This document shows, one piece after another, positions 1 through 12,011 of a stretch of DNA of 64,000 nt. The stretch spans positions 35,281,966 to 35,345,965 of the forward strand of contig JACGWO010000001.1 in NCBI GenBank assembly GCA_034509735.1, given 5' to 3'. Position 1 is the stretch's first letter. Each line of letters begins with the position of its first letter. Under the pieces are notes generated by a model. That model was not told the origin of the DNA. It did not search any database and saw only the letters and a list, made by a program, of their open reading frames with translations. The position numbers were made by a program, and so were the translations under genes. The DNA is from Sesamum alatum. Taxonomy: Eukaryota; Streptophyta; Magnoliopsida; Lamiales; Pedaliaceae.

Positions 1-1
1 A

Positions 2-2359
2 GGCGGTGAATACCTTAGTGCCGAATTCCTAGATTATCTAAAAGAAAATGGTATAATATCGGAATGGACACCTCCCGGAACACCACAGTTAAATGGCGTC
101 TCTGAAAGGAGGAACCGAACCCTGTTGGACATGGTTCGGTCCATGATGAGTTTTACCAAATTGCCCTTATCGTTTTGGGGTTATGCATTAGAAACGGCAG
201 CCAAGTTGTTGAATTTGGCGCCTACCAGTGCATTGACCCAAACGCCATATGAGATATGGCACGGCAAGCCTGCGTCCTACAACTACTTGAAAGTGTGGGG
301 TAGCCACGCATACGTCAAGAGGTTAGTGGGAGATAAGCTAGAATCCAGGTCTAGCCTATGCAGGTTCGTTGGATACCCTAGAGAAACTGCGGGTTATTAC
401 TTTTATGACCCTTTGGAACAAAAGGTATTTGTTTCAAGGAATGCAGTATTCTTGGAGCAAGGCTTCCCGGAGGATATCCAACCTGATGAGCTGATCCTTG
501 AGGAATCAAGTGATGGAACTCAGCCATCAGAAACAGCCGCGGAATCCTCACCTAAAGGATTCAGGATTAATGCCCGAAGGGCTGACCAACCTAGAGAAGT
601 CCAACATGCTAGGCATGAAGGACAACCTCAAGAGAGGCCAGCCCTGGCCCCTGAACCGCCGGCTCCGATACAGTCAGCGCCCACAGTCACCACTGACGTT
701 CCCGTCCTCCGTAGGTCCACTAGAGAATCCAGACCTCCAGTGAGATATGGGTTTCTAGGTGCGACCGATCTTCTGGATAACGATCCTAAGACATACGGGG
801 AAGCGATGTCTGACATCGACTCCGGGAAATGGCTTGAGGCCATGAAGACCGAAATGGACTCCATGAGCGAGAACCAAGTTTGGAGACTTGTAGATCCACC
901 GAAAGGTGTTAAGCCAGTAGGCTGTAAGTGGGTCTACAAGCGCAAACTCGGCGTTGATGGAGAAGTCACAACCTTTAAGGCTAGGCTTGTAGCTAAGGGA
1001 TACACTCAACGACCCGGGGTCGATTTTGAGGATACCTACTCGCCAGTAGCCATGGCTAAGTCCATTCGGATCCTGCTTGCCATAGCAGCATGGTATGACT
1101 ATGAAATATGGCAGATGGACGTGAAAACAGCCTTCCTCAACGGTTTCGTTGAAGAAGAGATCTATATGGATCAGCCGGAGGGTTTCACGGTCACTAGAGA
1201 AGAACAGAAGGTCTGTCGTCTCCAAAAGTCCATCTATGGCCTCAAACAAGCATCCCGAAGTTGGAACATTCGATTTGATGAAGTAATACGGGGATATGAC
1301 TTCATCAAAAACGAATCCGACCCTTGTGTATACAAGAAGGTCAGTAGGAGCTCTATAGTGTTCCTAGTGCTTTACGTGGATGACATTCTGCTCATTGGTA
1401 ATGACGTCAGAATGTTAGGAAACACAAAAGCATGGTTGTCAACCAAGTTTTCCATGAAGGACTTGGGTGAAGCCTCCTACATCCTAGGCATCCAGATTGT
1501 CAGGGACAGATCTAAAAGGATGTTAGGGCTCACCCAAAACTCGTATATGGAGAAAGTCCTAAAGAGGTATCGAATGGACAACTCCAAACGAGGATTCCTT
1601 CCAATGAGGCATGGGATCAAGTTGTCCAAGAAGCAGTCCCCGCAGACTGATGAGGAACTTGAAAAGATGAAAGTCATCCCCTATGCTTCTGCCATAGGTA
1701 GCATCCAATATGCGGTCCATTGCACCAGGCCTGACATTGCATACGCTTTGAGCGTGACAAGCAGATATCAGTCCTGTGCAGGAGAGGCACATTGGAATGC
1801 CGTTAAGGGCATCCTTAAGTACCTTAGGAGGACTAAGGAAATGTTCTTGGTCTATGGCAATGGAGAACTAATTCTGGAAGGCTTTAGCGACGCTAGCTTC
1901 CAGTCTGATGACGATGATGCCAAGTCTCAATCGGGGTATGTATTCAAACTCAACGGAGGAGTAGTGGCTTGGAAAAGTTCCAAGCAAGCAACCACTGCTG
2001 ACTCCACCACTGAGGCTGAATACATAGCAGCTTCAGAAGATGCTAAGGAAGCGGTTTGGATGAGAAACTACATCCAAGAGTTGGGTGTGGTGCCTAGCAT
2101 CGCCGAGCCTGTTGTCATCTTCTGTGATAACAACGGTGCAATAGCGCAAGCAAAGGAACCGAGATCTCATCACCGTTCCAAACACATTCTTAGACGCTAC
2201 CATCTTCTTAGAGAAATGGTAGGAAGAGGTGACGTTCGGATGGACCGAGTCAACTCAGCAGACAACACAGCAGACCCGCTGACAAAGCCTATGTCGCAGA
2301 GTGCTCATACACAACATCTTGAGAAGATGGGGGTTAGGCATATGGGTGATTGGCTTTAA
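2..2359 (+). CDS. Copia pol polyprotein, partial: integrase C-terminus, RT, RNase H
   Basis: The frame is open from the left edge to a TAA, 785 codons, and continues upstream out of the window, so no start codon is assigned. The integrase end carries GGEYLS and the presumed catalytic Glu of GVSERRNRT (codon 104-106). RT follows with KWVYK, KARLVAKGY, the catalytic Asp of MDVKTAFLNG (1118-1120) and the YVDD box (1373-1384). RNase H follows with SDASF (Asp 1889-1891), TEAEY and CDNNGA, the expected acidic residues. The end matches the other family members (HMGDWL). In an intact element this polyprotein is processed by the protease and copies RNA to DNA in cytoplasmic particles before integration. 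No internal stop or frameshift is visible in this piece. Confidence 0.95.
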   Translation, partial: GGEYLSAEFLDYLKENGIISEWTPPGTPQLNGVSERRNRTLLDMVRSMMSFTKLPLSFWGYALETAAKLLNLAPTSALTQTPYEIWHGKPASYNYLKVWGSHAYVKRLVGDKLESRSSLCRFVGYPRETAGYYFYDPLEQKVFVSRNAVFLEQGFPEDIQPDELILEESSDGTQPSETAAESSPKGFRINARRADQPREVQHARHEGQPQERPALAPEPPAPIQSAPTVTTDVPVLRRSTRESRPPVRYGFLGATDLLDNDPKTYGEAMSDIDSGKWLEAMKTEMDSMSENQVWRLVDPPKGVKPVGCKWVYKRKLGVDGEVTTFKARLVAKGYTQRPGVDFEDTYSPVAMAKSIRILLAIAAWYDYEIWQMDVKTAFLNGFVEEEIYMDQPEGFTVTREEQKVCRLQKSIYGLKQASRSWNIRFDEVIRGYDFIKNESDPCVYKKVSRSSIVFLVLYVDDILLIGNDVRMLGNTKAWLSTKFSMKDLGEASYILGIQIVRDRSKRMLGLTQNSYMEKVLKRYRMDNSKRGFLPMRHGIKLSKKQSPQTDEELEKMKVIPYASAIGSIQYAVHCTRPDIAYALSVTSRYQSCAGEAHWNAVKGILKYLRRTKEMFLVYGNGELILEGFSDASFQSDDDDAKSQSGYVFKLNGGVVAWKSSKQATTADSTTEAEYIAASEDAKEAVWMRNYIQELGVVPSIAEPVVIFCDNNGAIAQAKEPRSHHRSKHILRRYHLLREMVGRGDVRMDRVNSADNTADPLTKPMSQSAHTQHLEKMGVRHMGDWL

Positions 2360-2375
2360 AGGTCAAGTGGGAGAT
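2360..2375 (+). promoter_or_regulatory. Polypurine tract of A1
   Basis: The purine-rich stretch AAGTGGGAGAT sits directly between the pol stop codon and the first TG of the 3' LTR, the expected place of the plus-strand primer. The same sequence occurs at every internal-to-LTR junction of type A and B elements here. Confidence 0.85.
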
Positions 2376-4358
2376 TGTTAGAATAGGTGACCATGTAAGC
2401 CAATTTTGGCGGGTATATGTAACCTATGTCTAGACAATTTCAGGTGTTTGATAAATCATTAATGAATAAAGAAGTGAATTTCATTTGGCATTACTTTGTT
2501 TGTGTTCACTTATATCTGTTTTCTATATCTGTTCACTACGCAAACAAAGCCCACGGACTGAGGATCAATTTCGGGGACTGGGACTACGCTTGGAGGTAGG
2601 TCCATGAAATCAGTCTTCCCGAATCAGTCCGGAAATCTGCAAGTCAAGGAATCCCGAAAATGGGTACCGGGATTCCATTTGAGACTTGCACTAAGCACCT
2701 GCTGTCGTGTTTCATCGACGGGTGACGAGGGTCGTCTAAGCAGTGTTAATGGGTTAGCATGCTAGGACGCAGCTGACTGAGGTGACTCGCGGGAACCGTC
2801 TTACGGAGGACCTTGAGTATGGTCAGCAAGGTATGACGTGTATTCCCAGTTCCAACGGTACAGGCCAAGTCCTTTGACTTGAGGAATTGCTCAGTTTACC
2901 TGTACGTTAGGGCTGTATCTTAGATATGGTGAGAGATTGCCAGAATTCTCTTTGGTAGTCATAAGCCATGTCTAGTGCAGTTCTGGTGTGCAAAGTGATA
3001 GTAGTTTCCAAGAAAGGATCTGTCTCCTGCCAATAGGTATTGACAATTGAGTCTCATGTATGCTCTGTGTCTTGTCCCTAAAATCTGTGGCCACAGTAAC
3101 TGAACAGAAGGGAAGGATTCCGTTGCGGCGTTTAGTGAGGACAGACCGACACTTAGGTCCAAAATGGGTACCTGCATTTTCCGTGCCCTAGACTCTAAGT
3201 GATGAGACCGAAGACAGAAGGACAAGTGTACTGTTAGAGCCTAAATGTTCATCCCTGAATATTTCACCTAGTCTCTAGTGCCATGGACCGTTGCTAGATG
3301 GCCACCCATGGTAACGGAAGGATTCTAGGAATCCGACCAAGTCTAGCTGAAAGGTGAACCTAAAGAGTCACACACTATCCACACACATTTAGATATTTAA
3401 TTAGGAATTAAATATTGGAGTGAAGGAATGATTAAATTGGATTTAATCGGGTCCTTTATTTTTCTTGGAGAAATAATTCCTTCTATTAGATATAAGGAAT
3501 TAAATTGATAAATTAGATTTATCAAAGGGATTTATTTAATGGGCTTAAATAATATTTATATTTATTTTAGCCTCTTGGAAATATTTAAATAGGTTTTAAA
3601 TATTCCATTAAATTAAATTAAATCAACGGTTGAGATCAATGGGAGAGATGGATGGCTAGGATTGTTTTGACTAGGTCAAAACACTACTTTGACTAGGACT
3701 TTGACTAGGTCAAAATCCTAGTCAAATTAGAGTTCTTGAAAGAGGAGTTTAAAGAGGATTAAACTCCTCTTCTATATAAACCCCTAGCATCCTACAAGTT
3801 GATGGATGATGAAATTCCAACACACACAACACACACAACTCGGCTCTCTCTCCCTCTATCTCGTCCGCCCTCTCTCTCTCACACACTCCAAGAAAATTAT
3901 TTTTCTTTGTTCTCTCGTTCTTGGAACATTAGAACTTGATGAATCAATACCGTTAATTCATAACGTGTTGTTGATTCATCCACTCCAAAATATAAACTTG
4001 TTCGTTGCTAGCACGACGTGCAAGATACGTGGGTGGATCGTGTGTCACGATTTGGAGGGTCTCAAAGACGAGATCTTGGTGCAAAACGGGGAACAACGCG
4101 TGTAGCCGTTGAAGACGAAAACGACAACGGGTAGGTCTCGTTTATGATTTTCGTCCCTTTTAATTTTCTACCCTATGGCCTCCATGATTCTTTTATGTTT
4201 TATTATTCATGAGATACACCGAACACCCGGGAATTTCAAAGGCACACCCTTTGAAACGTGTTCTTTAATTTAAAGCATGTTTAAATTCCGCATTTATTTT
4301 TAATTATACCGCGCTTCCGCATTTGCGCTGTTCCCGGGACGATCCACAATTCCTTTCA
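2376..4358 (+). repeat. 3' LTR of A1 (type A, 1983 bp)
   Basis: Begins TGTTAGAATAGG after the polypurine tract and ends CTTTCA. It aligns nearly end to end with the LTRs at 39127, 57823 and 60307 and, reversed, with 44195 and 52520. U3 is long (about 1.4 kb) and contains conserved short inverted repeats. A TATA box lies at 3773-3780, followed by CA- and CT-rich repeats near the presumed start of R. The last 150 bp hold the short GC-rich U5 end (CCGCGCTTCCGCATT, CCCGGGACGATCC) shared by types A, C, D and E. Confidence 0.95.
3667..3780 (+). promoter_or_regulatory. LTR core promoter: W-box array, palindrome, TATA box
   Basis: Six W-box cores (TTGACT/C or reverse) lie between 3667 and 3725: three forward (3667, 3689, 3701) and three reverse (3674, 3708, 3720). 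A perfect 12-bp inverted repeat AGAGGAGTTTAA with a 6-nt spacer follows at 3741-3770. TATATAAA follows at 3773-3780. W-boxes are the known sites of WRKY factors; that they act here is inference. This is a 3' LTR, so any transcript would read out into flanking DNA. Confidence 0.6.
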
Positions 4359-6174
4359 GTGCTAGCAAGAAATTATTTGGGGAGAAGAGACATCGATACA
4401 CGCTATGAATTAACGCAATCAATGTCTCTTATGTTCTTAACTTGAATAAATCAAGAAGAACAAAGTATAATTCTTGGAGAGAAAAGAAGGGGATGGACGA
4501 AAATTTGAGGGAGATGAGAGATGAGAGTTGTAGAGAATACTAGGTGTGAGTGTGTGTTTTTTGAGTATTATAGAAGATGGAATTTCCTATTCGTTCTCAA
4601 ACTCTTCCAAAGAGGCACCCTTTGACTAGGATATTGACCTAGTCAAATCCTAGTCAAATTAGACTTTGATTAAGTCAAATTAATCATGGCCCTTCATCTC
4701 ATCATTCTCTAGATCAAATCTTGTCCATCCATTTTGATGGGCTTTATGGAATGGGCCTATTTAATTTCTAAATTAAATATTCCCATGGACTTTATATTAA
4801 ATCATATTTAATATACTAAGCCCATTAATTAATTAATGGAAAGTACTTATTTAATTCTAAATTAAATAGTTCCATGGACTTTATATTAAATCCTATTTAA
4901 TATATCAAGCCCATTAATTAATTCCATAGAATGGGATTATTTAATTCTAAATTAAATAGTCACATGGACTTTATATTAAATCCTATTTAATATACCAAGC
5001 CCACTAATTAATTAATTCACCCTTTTAATCTAATTAAAAGGAAAGCCCATGCTTTATAAAATTCATAAATCTAATTCATGAACTCAAGCCCGATTATTCC
5101 AAATAATTCATCGAGGCTTGAATCTCCAAGAAGTATAATTTAATTCCATTAATTAAACCTTCTCCCGGAATTAATTCCAAATTAATTCCCTTTCATTTGG
5201 TGTAGCGGGTGTGACTCTTTAGGTTCACCTTTCAGCTAGACTTGGACCTACTTCTTGTTATTTCATAACCAAAGTAGTCCGTTACCATGGGTGGCCATCT
5301 AGTAACGGTCCATGGCACTAGAGACTAGGTGAATTTATGGTGTGAACATTTAGGCTCCAAGTTATACGCAGGTGCGGTCCTACCGACGCTCGATATGTAC
5401 GGGTACGGTCCTACTGTCGCCTGTCTCCCGGCCTTTAGTCTAGGGGTCGGTTCCCATCCTTGACTAGGCAACTATGCATAATGCTCGAGATAGGTTTAAC
5501 TCGACGTAGGAAATCCTTTCCCACTACATCAAGTGCTATGGCCATAGACTTTGTGAGTCTAAACCATCTCCGAGCGCATAGGAGATCTTGCTGTCATATC
5601 CTTTGACAGGGGACAGATCCTATCTTGGAATTCACCGTTCTTACATACTCCGACTGCACTGGACGAGGCTTATGATGACCATGTGATATAATCGGTCAAA
5701 TTTCATCAGATCCAAGATACAGCCTTAGTATGTAGGGGACTGCCGTGATCCTCAAGTCTGAGGACTAATCCCGTACTATCGGAACCGGGAAGACGAGTCA
5801 TACCGACCAAGCCCGAGTAGCTTCCATATGACGATTCCCGCGAGTCACCTCAGTCGGCCGCTCCCCAGCAGGCCGACACACTAACACTACTTAGACGATC
5901 CTTGTCACCCGTCGATGAAACACGACAGCAGATGCTTAGTGCAAGTCTCAAATGGATTCTCGATGCCGTGTCTCGAGATTCCTTTGACTTGGAGTATTTC
6001 AGACTGATTCGGCGAAACTGATTTCATGAACCTACCTCCAAGCGTAGATCCAATTTTCTGAAATGTTATTTCAGTCTGTGGGCGTTTGTTGTGACATCGT
6101 AATGATGCAAGCAGTAAGTACAACAAACTTATGCCTATGAATCCTTACTACATTCATTAATATAATACTACTTG
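4359..6174 (-). repeat. Type E LTR, - strand, truncated at both visible sides
   Basis: This is a copia LTR of the same superfamily, reversed and well diverged from type A. It carries the shared blocks in reverse order: GTGCTAGCAA near 4359, the GACTAGG/CCTAGTC array near 4620-4680, the CCATGG block near 5290, and the reverse of the GACTGAGGTGACTCGCGGG block near 5850. Its right part (sense 5' start) stops about 90 bp short of the expected TGTTAG end where the A-prime LTR begins at 6175. Its left part is beyond A1, outside the window. It contains several repeated AT-rich segments (ATTAAATAGT-CATGGACTTTATATTAAAT) between 4740 and 5000. No gene is seen. Confidence 0.85.
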
Positions 6175-7999
6175 TGTTTAGAATAGGTGACCATGTAAGC
6201 CAATTTTGGCAGGAATATGTAACCTATGTCTAGACAATTCTTTGGTATTTGATAAAACATTTATGAATAAAGAAGTGAAAATTCATATGGCAATACTTTG
6301 TTTACGTTCACATATATCTGCATTTACATTTCTATTCACTACGCAAACAAAGCCCACGGACTGAGTAACGATTTCGGGGACTGGGACTACGCTTGGAGGT
6401 AGGTCCATGAAATCAGTCTCACCGAATCAGTCCGGAAATCTCCAAGTCAAGGAATCCCGAAAATGGGTACCGAGATTCCCTTTGAGACTTGCACTAAGCA
6501 TCTGCTGTCGTGTTTCATCGACGGGTGACGAAGGCCGTCTAAGCAGTGTTAGTGGGTCAGCATGCTAGGAAGCAGCTGACTGAGGTGACTCGCGGGAACC
6601 GTCTTACGGAGGACCTTGAGTATGGTCAGCAAGGTATAACGTGTATTTCCAGTTCCAACGGTACAGGCCAAGTCCTTTGACTTGAGGAACTGCTGAGTTT
6701 ACCTGTGCGTCAGGTCTGTATCTTAGATATGGTGAGAGATTGCCAAAATACTCTTGAGTAGTCATAAGCCATGTCTAGTGCAGCTCGGGTGCACAAAGTG
6801 ACAGTAGTTTCCAAGAAAGGATTTGTCTCCTGTCAAAAGGTATTGACAGTTGCGTCTCATGTATGCTCTGTGTCTTGTCCCTGAAATCTGTGGCCACAGT
6901 GACTGAACAGAAGGGAAAGGTTTCCCTTGCGGCGTTTAGTAAGGACAGACCGACACTTAGGTCCAAAATGGGTACCTGCTTTTTTCGTGCCCTAGACTCA
7001 AAGTGATGAGACCGAAGACAGAAGGACAAGTGTACTGTTAGAGCCTAAATGTTCATCCCCAAATATTTCACCTAGTCTCTAGTGCCATGGACCGTTGCTA
7101 GATGGCCACCATGGTAACGGACGGATTCTAGGAATCCGACCAAGTCTAGCTGAATGGTGAACCTAAAGAGTCACACACTATCCACACACACTTAGTATTT
7201 AATTTGGAATTAAGTATTGGAGTAAAGGAATGATTAAATTAGATTTAATCGGGTCCTATATTTTCTTGGAGAAATTAATTCCTTCTATTTGATAAAGGGA
7301 ATTAAATTAATAAATAGGATTTATTAAAAGGGTTGATTTAATGGGCTTAGAATAAATAATAATATTTATTTATTATATTATATTTATTCTTTTTAGCCTT
7401 TTGGAATATTTAATAGGATTTAAATATTCCATTAAATTAAAATCAACGGTTGAGATGGAAAGGGGAGATGGAAGGCTAGGATTCGTTTAACTAGGTCAAA
7501 CACTAGTTTGACTAGGACTTTGACTAGGTCAAAATCCTAGTCAAATTAGGTTACTTAGAGTTTGAGTTTAAAGACGATTAAACTCTTCCTCCATATAAAC
7601 CTCTAGCTTCTAACATTTGTAAGATGATGATTCTTGAAAACACACACACAACACACACTCTCTCCCCTCCTCTCTCGTCCGCCCCTCTCTCTCTCTCACC
7701 AAGAAAATATTATTTTTCTTGTTTTTTTGTTCTTGGAACAATTGAACTAAGGAAGATTGATCCTGTTAATTCATAACGCGTGGTTGATCTATCCTCTCCA
7801 AAATAATACTTGTTCGTTGCTAGCACGACGTGCAAGAATACGTGGGTGGATCGTGTGTCATGATTTGGAGGTTCTCAAGAACGAGGTTTTGGTGCAAAAC
7901 GGGGAACAACGCGAGTAGCAGTTGAAGACGAAAACGACAACGGGTAGGGCTCGTTTTAAGATTTTCGTCCCTCTTTAATTTTCAACTCTATGGCCTCTA
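6175..7999 (+). repeat. A-prime LTR, + strand, 3' end deleted
   Basis: Starts TGTTTAGAATAGG (one extra T against type A) and follows the type A LTR through all its blocks. A TATA-like CATATAAAC lies at 7592-7600. It breaks off in CTATGGCCTC, about 150-200 bp before the expected CTTTCA, and continues straight into type B leader sequence just upstream of gag. The LTR end, the PBS and the type B 5' LTR have therefore been lost at this junction. The same subtype recurs reversed at 37267-38620. Confidence 0.85.
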
Positions 8000-8149
8000 G
8001 GAAATGGTTTCCCGAAATTCTGCTTGAGAGTGGCAGACTTTCGTATAAATAGTAGGAGGGTTAAAGACTAAAAAGACCAAGTCTTCAACTTGAACAATAA
8101 TATTACCATCATCTGCTAATTTCTGCTTTACATTTTCATTAATGTAGAT

Positions 8150-11100
8150 ATGTCTAAGAACCCGTTAACCATGATTCTTGAGACTAACAAATTCAACGGA
8201 ATGAACTACTCGGACTGGCTGAGAAACCTGAGGATTGTCCTCGGTTTCGAGAACCACCGAGCGACTTACCGGAGGGGTCCACGCCTGAAGAACGTTTGAC
8301 GTTCGAGAAATGGCGTGAGGACAACCGGAAAGTACGCAGTATCATACTGGTTTCGATGTCTAACGACATCCAGAAGCAGTATGAGAGGCTGGACAACGTC
8401 TTCGCCATAATGCTCCGCATGAACGAGGTTTATGCGGTTCCGGATAGGCATATTAGATATGCCGCCACAAAAGCATTCTTTGGCACCAAGCTTGCTGAAG
8501 GAGCGTCTGTACAAAGTCATGGGGTCAAGATGCTCTCCCTAGTGGAGAAACTCGAGGACCTTAAAGTTGGGCTTAACAATGACACGTACATTGACGTGAT
8601 CCTCCAGTCGCTTCCTCCATCCTATGACCCGTTTGTTGTAAAGTATAACATGAACGGACTTGAGAAGTCTATTCATGAGTTGATCAACATGCTGGTCCAA
8701 TACGAGGCAACAACCCACAAGTCGGCGTCGGCGGTATTGATAGGAGAGGCTTCGACCTCCAAGGTGAATGGCAAGAGGGCCGGACGCTGGAAGAGGAAGA
8801 AGGGCAAAGGGAAGACGGTTGTGGCCCCTGCTCGCGCTCCAAGCGTCCCTGTTGCTCCGGTTGGACCAAGCAAAGGGAAAGGGAAGGCCCGTGGTTCTCA
8901 GCGGTCCAAGGCAAATGATGTCTGCATACATTGCCAAGGGAAAAGGGCATTGGAAGAGGGAGTGCCCACAACTCCTCTCCAACCCAGGTGTGTTTGTGGT
9001 TGAAGTTAATATGATTACTAATTCTGCTTCATGGGTATTGGATATTGGGTGTGGTGCTCACATCTGCAATGATTTGCAAGCACTGCAAAGAAGCAGAAGG
9101 ATAACCAAGGATGAGATGATCCTGAGGCTAGGCGATGGCAAGGCCGTTGCTGCGGAGGCCGTAGGATCACTAGAGTTAGCCATTAGTAGTCATGTTCGGA
9201 TTGTACTGAACGACTGTTTCTATGTACCTAGCATGATTAAAAATATTGTTTCCATCCCGGTCCTTGATAAGGAGGGATATGAATTTACCATCAATAAAAA
9301 TGGTTTTTTCATTATCAAAGATGGTATTTCTCATCTGTTTGGTACATTGGTCAACGGTCTGTACATACTTCAACAGTCTAATTGGATTATGACTGCAGAA
9401 CACAAACGAAAATATGATGATCATAATAACGCACATATATGGCATGCGAGGTTAGGTCATATCCCTAAAGATAGGATAAGAAGGTTGGTGGACTCAAAGA
9501 GTCTAGAAATAGACGATTTGGACAACCTACTGACCTGCGAATCCTGTCTAAAGGGAAAGATGACCAAGAAACCCTTTGTTGGACAAAGTACGCTAGCCAG
9601 TGGTATGTTGGATTTGATCCATACAGATGTCTGTGGTCCACTAAATACTCAGGCTAGAGGTGGGTACTCGTACTTCATAACCTTTACCGATGATCACTCA
9701 CGGTATGGTTATGTTTACCTGATGAGGTACAAGTCTGAAGCCTTTGGAAGGTTTAAGGAATACAGACTTGAAGTAGAGAACCAAACCGGTCGAAAGATCA
9801 AAGCCCTTCGGTCGGACTGAGGTGGAGAGTATTTGAGTGGTGAGTTTACTGATTATCTAAAAGAGAATGGGATTCTCTCTCAGTGGACCCCTCCTGGAAC
9901 ACCGCAGCTTAATGGTGTGTCTGAAAGGAGGAATCGGACCTTGTTGGACATGGTCCAATCGATGATGAGTTTTACCGAACTACCCTTTTCCTTCTGGGGA
10001 TACGCTCTTGAGACGACGGCCAAAGTTTTGAACTTGGCGCAATCTAGAAAGGTATCCCAGACGCCATATGAGATATGGCATGGCAAGCCTGCCTCCTACA
10101 AATACTTGAAAGTGTGGGGTTGCCCCACATATGTCAAGAGATTAGTGGGAGATAAACTGGACTCGAGGTCTAGTTTATGCAGGTTCATCAGCTATCCGAA
10201 AGAAACTGCGGGTATTATTTCTATGATCCCTCCGAGCAAAAGGTTTTTGTCTCGCAAAACGCAGTGTTCTTGGAAAAAAGGTTTTCCATCGGATAGTCGA
10301 CACGATGAGGTACTCCTTGAGGAATCAAGTGAGGTACCCCATGAGGCGGCAGTGACATCTGAGCCAGTGGTTCCCACTGATATTGTTCCAGTCCTCCGTA
10401 GGTCGGCTAGAGTATCCCATGCACCTGATAGGTATGGATTTCTGGGCCTGACCGGTCAGTTGGATAATGATCCAAAGACATACGGAGAAGCGATGTCGGA
10501 CATCGACTCGGACAAGTGGCTTGAGGCCATGAAATCCGAGATGGACTCGATGGGTACAAAACAAGGTTTGGACCCTAGTAGATCCACCCAAAGGGGTTAA
10601 ACCCGTAGGGTGTAAATGGGACTACAAACGTAAGCTTGGAGCTAACGGGGAGGTTACAACCTTCAAAGCCAGGGTCGATTTTGAGGAAACCTACTCGCCC
10701 GTAGCAATGGCCAAGTCCATTCGGATACTGCTTGCCATAGCAACATGGTATGACTATGAAATATGGCAGATGGACGTGAAAACAGCTTTCCTCAACAGTT
10801 TCGTAGAGGAAGAGATCTATATGGATCAGCCGGAAGGTTTCACAACTGTTGGAGAAGAGCAGAAGGTCTGCCGTCTCCAAAGGTCCATCTATGGCCTCAA
10901 ACCAGCTTCCCGAAGCTAGAACATATGTTTTGATGAAGTCATACGGGGATATGATTTCATTAAGAATGAGTCCGATCCTTGTGTATACAAGAAGATCAGT
11001 GGGAGCTCAGTTGCGTTTTTTGGTGCTTTACGTGGATGACATCTTGCTCATTGGGAATGATGCTAAGATGTTGGGTACCACTAAAGCTTGGTTGTCAACT

Positions 11101-11997
11101 CAATTCTCCATGAAGGATATGGGCAAGGCATCATACATCCTTGGCATCAAGATCTACAGGGATAGATCTAGAAGGATGTTAGGAATGGCCCAGTCCTCGT
11201 ACATTGAGAAAGTCTTGAAGAGATTCAAGATGGAGAACTCAAAACGAGGATTCCTTCCTATGAGGCATGGAATTAAGTTATCCAAGAAGCAGTCTCCTAA
11301 GACTGATGAGGAGCTTAAACGGATGTTGGACATCCCCTATGCTTCAGCCGTAGGCAGCATACAATATGTTGTTCAGTGCACTAGACTTTATTTGGCTTTC
11401 GCTTTGAGCGTAACTAGCCGATATCAGTCGTGTGCCGGGGAGGCACACTGGAGTGCAGTCAAGACTATCCTAAAGTACCTGAAAAGGACTAAGGACATGT
11501 TCTTGATCTATGACGGTGAAGGCTATAGCGACGCTAGCTTCCAGTCGGATGACGATGATGCCAAGTGTCAGTCTGGTTTTGTATTTAGACTAAATGGTGG
11601 CGTGGTTACTTGGAAGAGTTCCAAGTAGGCTACCACGGCGGACTCCACCATAGAGTTTTGAATACATAGCAGCTTTGGAAGCTGCTAAGGAGTGGTTTGG
11701 TTGATGAGCTACATCCAAGGGTTGGATGTAATACCTAGCATTGCTAAGCCTGTAATTATCCTTTATCATAACAACGGCGCGATAGCGCTAGCAAAGGAAC
11801 CGAGATCTCATCACGATCCAAGCATATTCTTAGACGCTGCCATCTACTTAGAGAGATGGATAGCAGGAGTGACGTTCGGTTGGACCGAGTCAGCTCCGCA
11901 GAAAACATAGCAGATCCACTTGCTAAGCCCATGTCGCAAGTTGCCCACACTCACTATCTGAATAAGAGGTTTGAGGTCAATGGGTGATTCGCTTTAG
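8150..11997 (+). pseudogene. Degenerate gag-pol of B1
   Basis: Gag starts at the ATG of MSKNPLTMILETNKFNG (8150). A deletion near 8255 against copy B2 shifts the frame, and gag resumes at about 8296 through the basic KGKGK region and the zinc knuckle CIHCQGK, where another shift occurs (about 8937). Protease (VLDIGCGAH; the usual DTG reads DIG), the integrase zinc finger and the core (HTDVCGP, FTDDHSRYGY) are open to a TGA at 9818-9820 where other copies have Arg. Integrase continues to about 10200. RT is broken near 10600 and by a TAG at 10917-10919 replacing Trp; YVDD survives in another frame. RNase H is cut by a TAG at 11626-11628 and further shifts. The reading frame ends at 11995-11997. 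Non-functional as it stands. Confidence 0.93.
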
Positions 11998-12011
11998 GTC
12001 AAGTGGGAGAT
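11998..12011 (+). promoter_or_regulatory. Polypurine tract of B1
   Basis: GTCAAGTGGGAGAT directly precedes the LTR start TGTTGGAATAGG and matches the tract of type A elements, showing the two types share replication signals. Confidence 0.8.

Larger units (their letters stand above)
1..4358 (+). mobile_element. Copia element A1, 3' part (pol end, PPT, 3' LTR)
   Basis: The 3' portion of a Ty1/copia LTR retrotransposon enters from the left edge. In order it holds the integrase C-terminal half, reverse transcriptase, RNase H, a polypurine tract and a 1983-bp 3' LTR ending in CTTTCA. The base after the LTR starts sequence of a - strand type E LTR, so A1 is inserted in that LTR. The bases next to the LTR are GTGCT, which should be the target-site duplication; the other copy lies left of the window. 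Its pol frame is open to the stop, which makes it the best-preserved coding copy here. Confidence 0.95.

Noticed and set aside
2959..3225. 88-codon antisense frame (MSFCLRSHHLESRA...) recurring in most type A LTRs
   Set aside because: It recurs because the LTR copies are nearly identical. It has no recognisable domain, is lost in LTR1 of A2, and is altered in A-prime, so selection on the protein is not supported.
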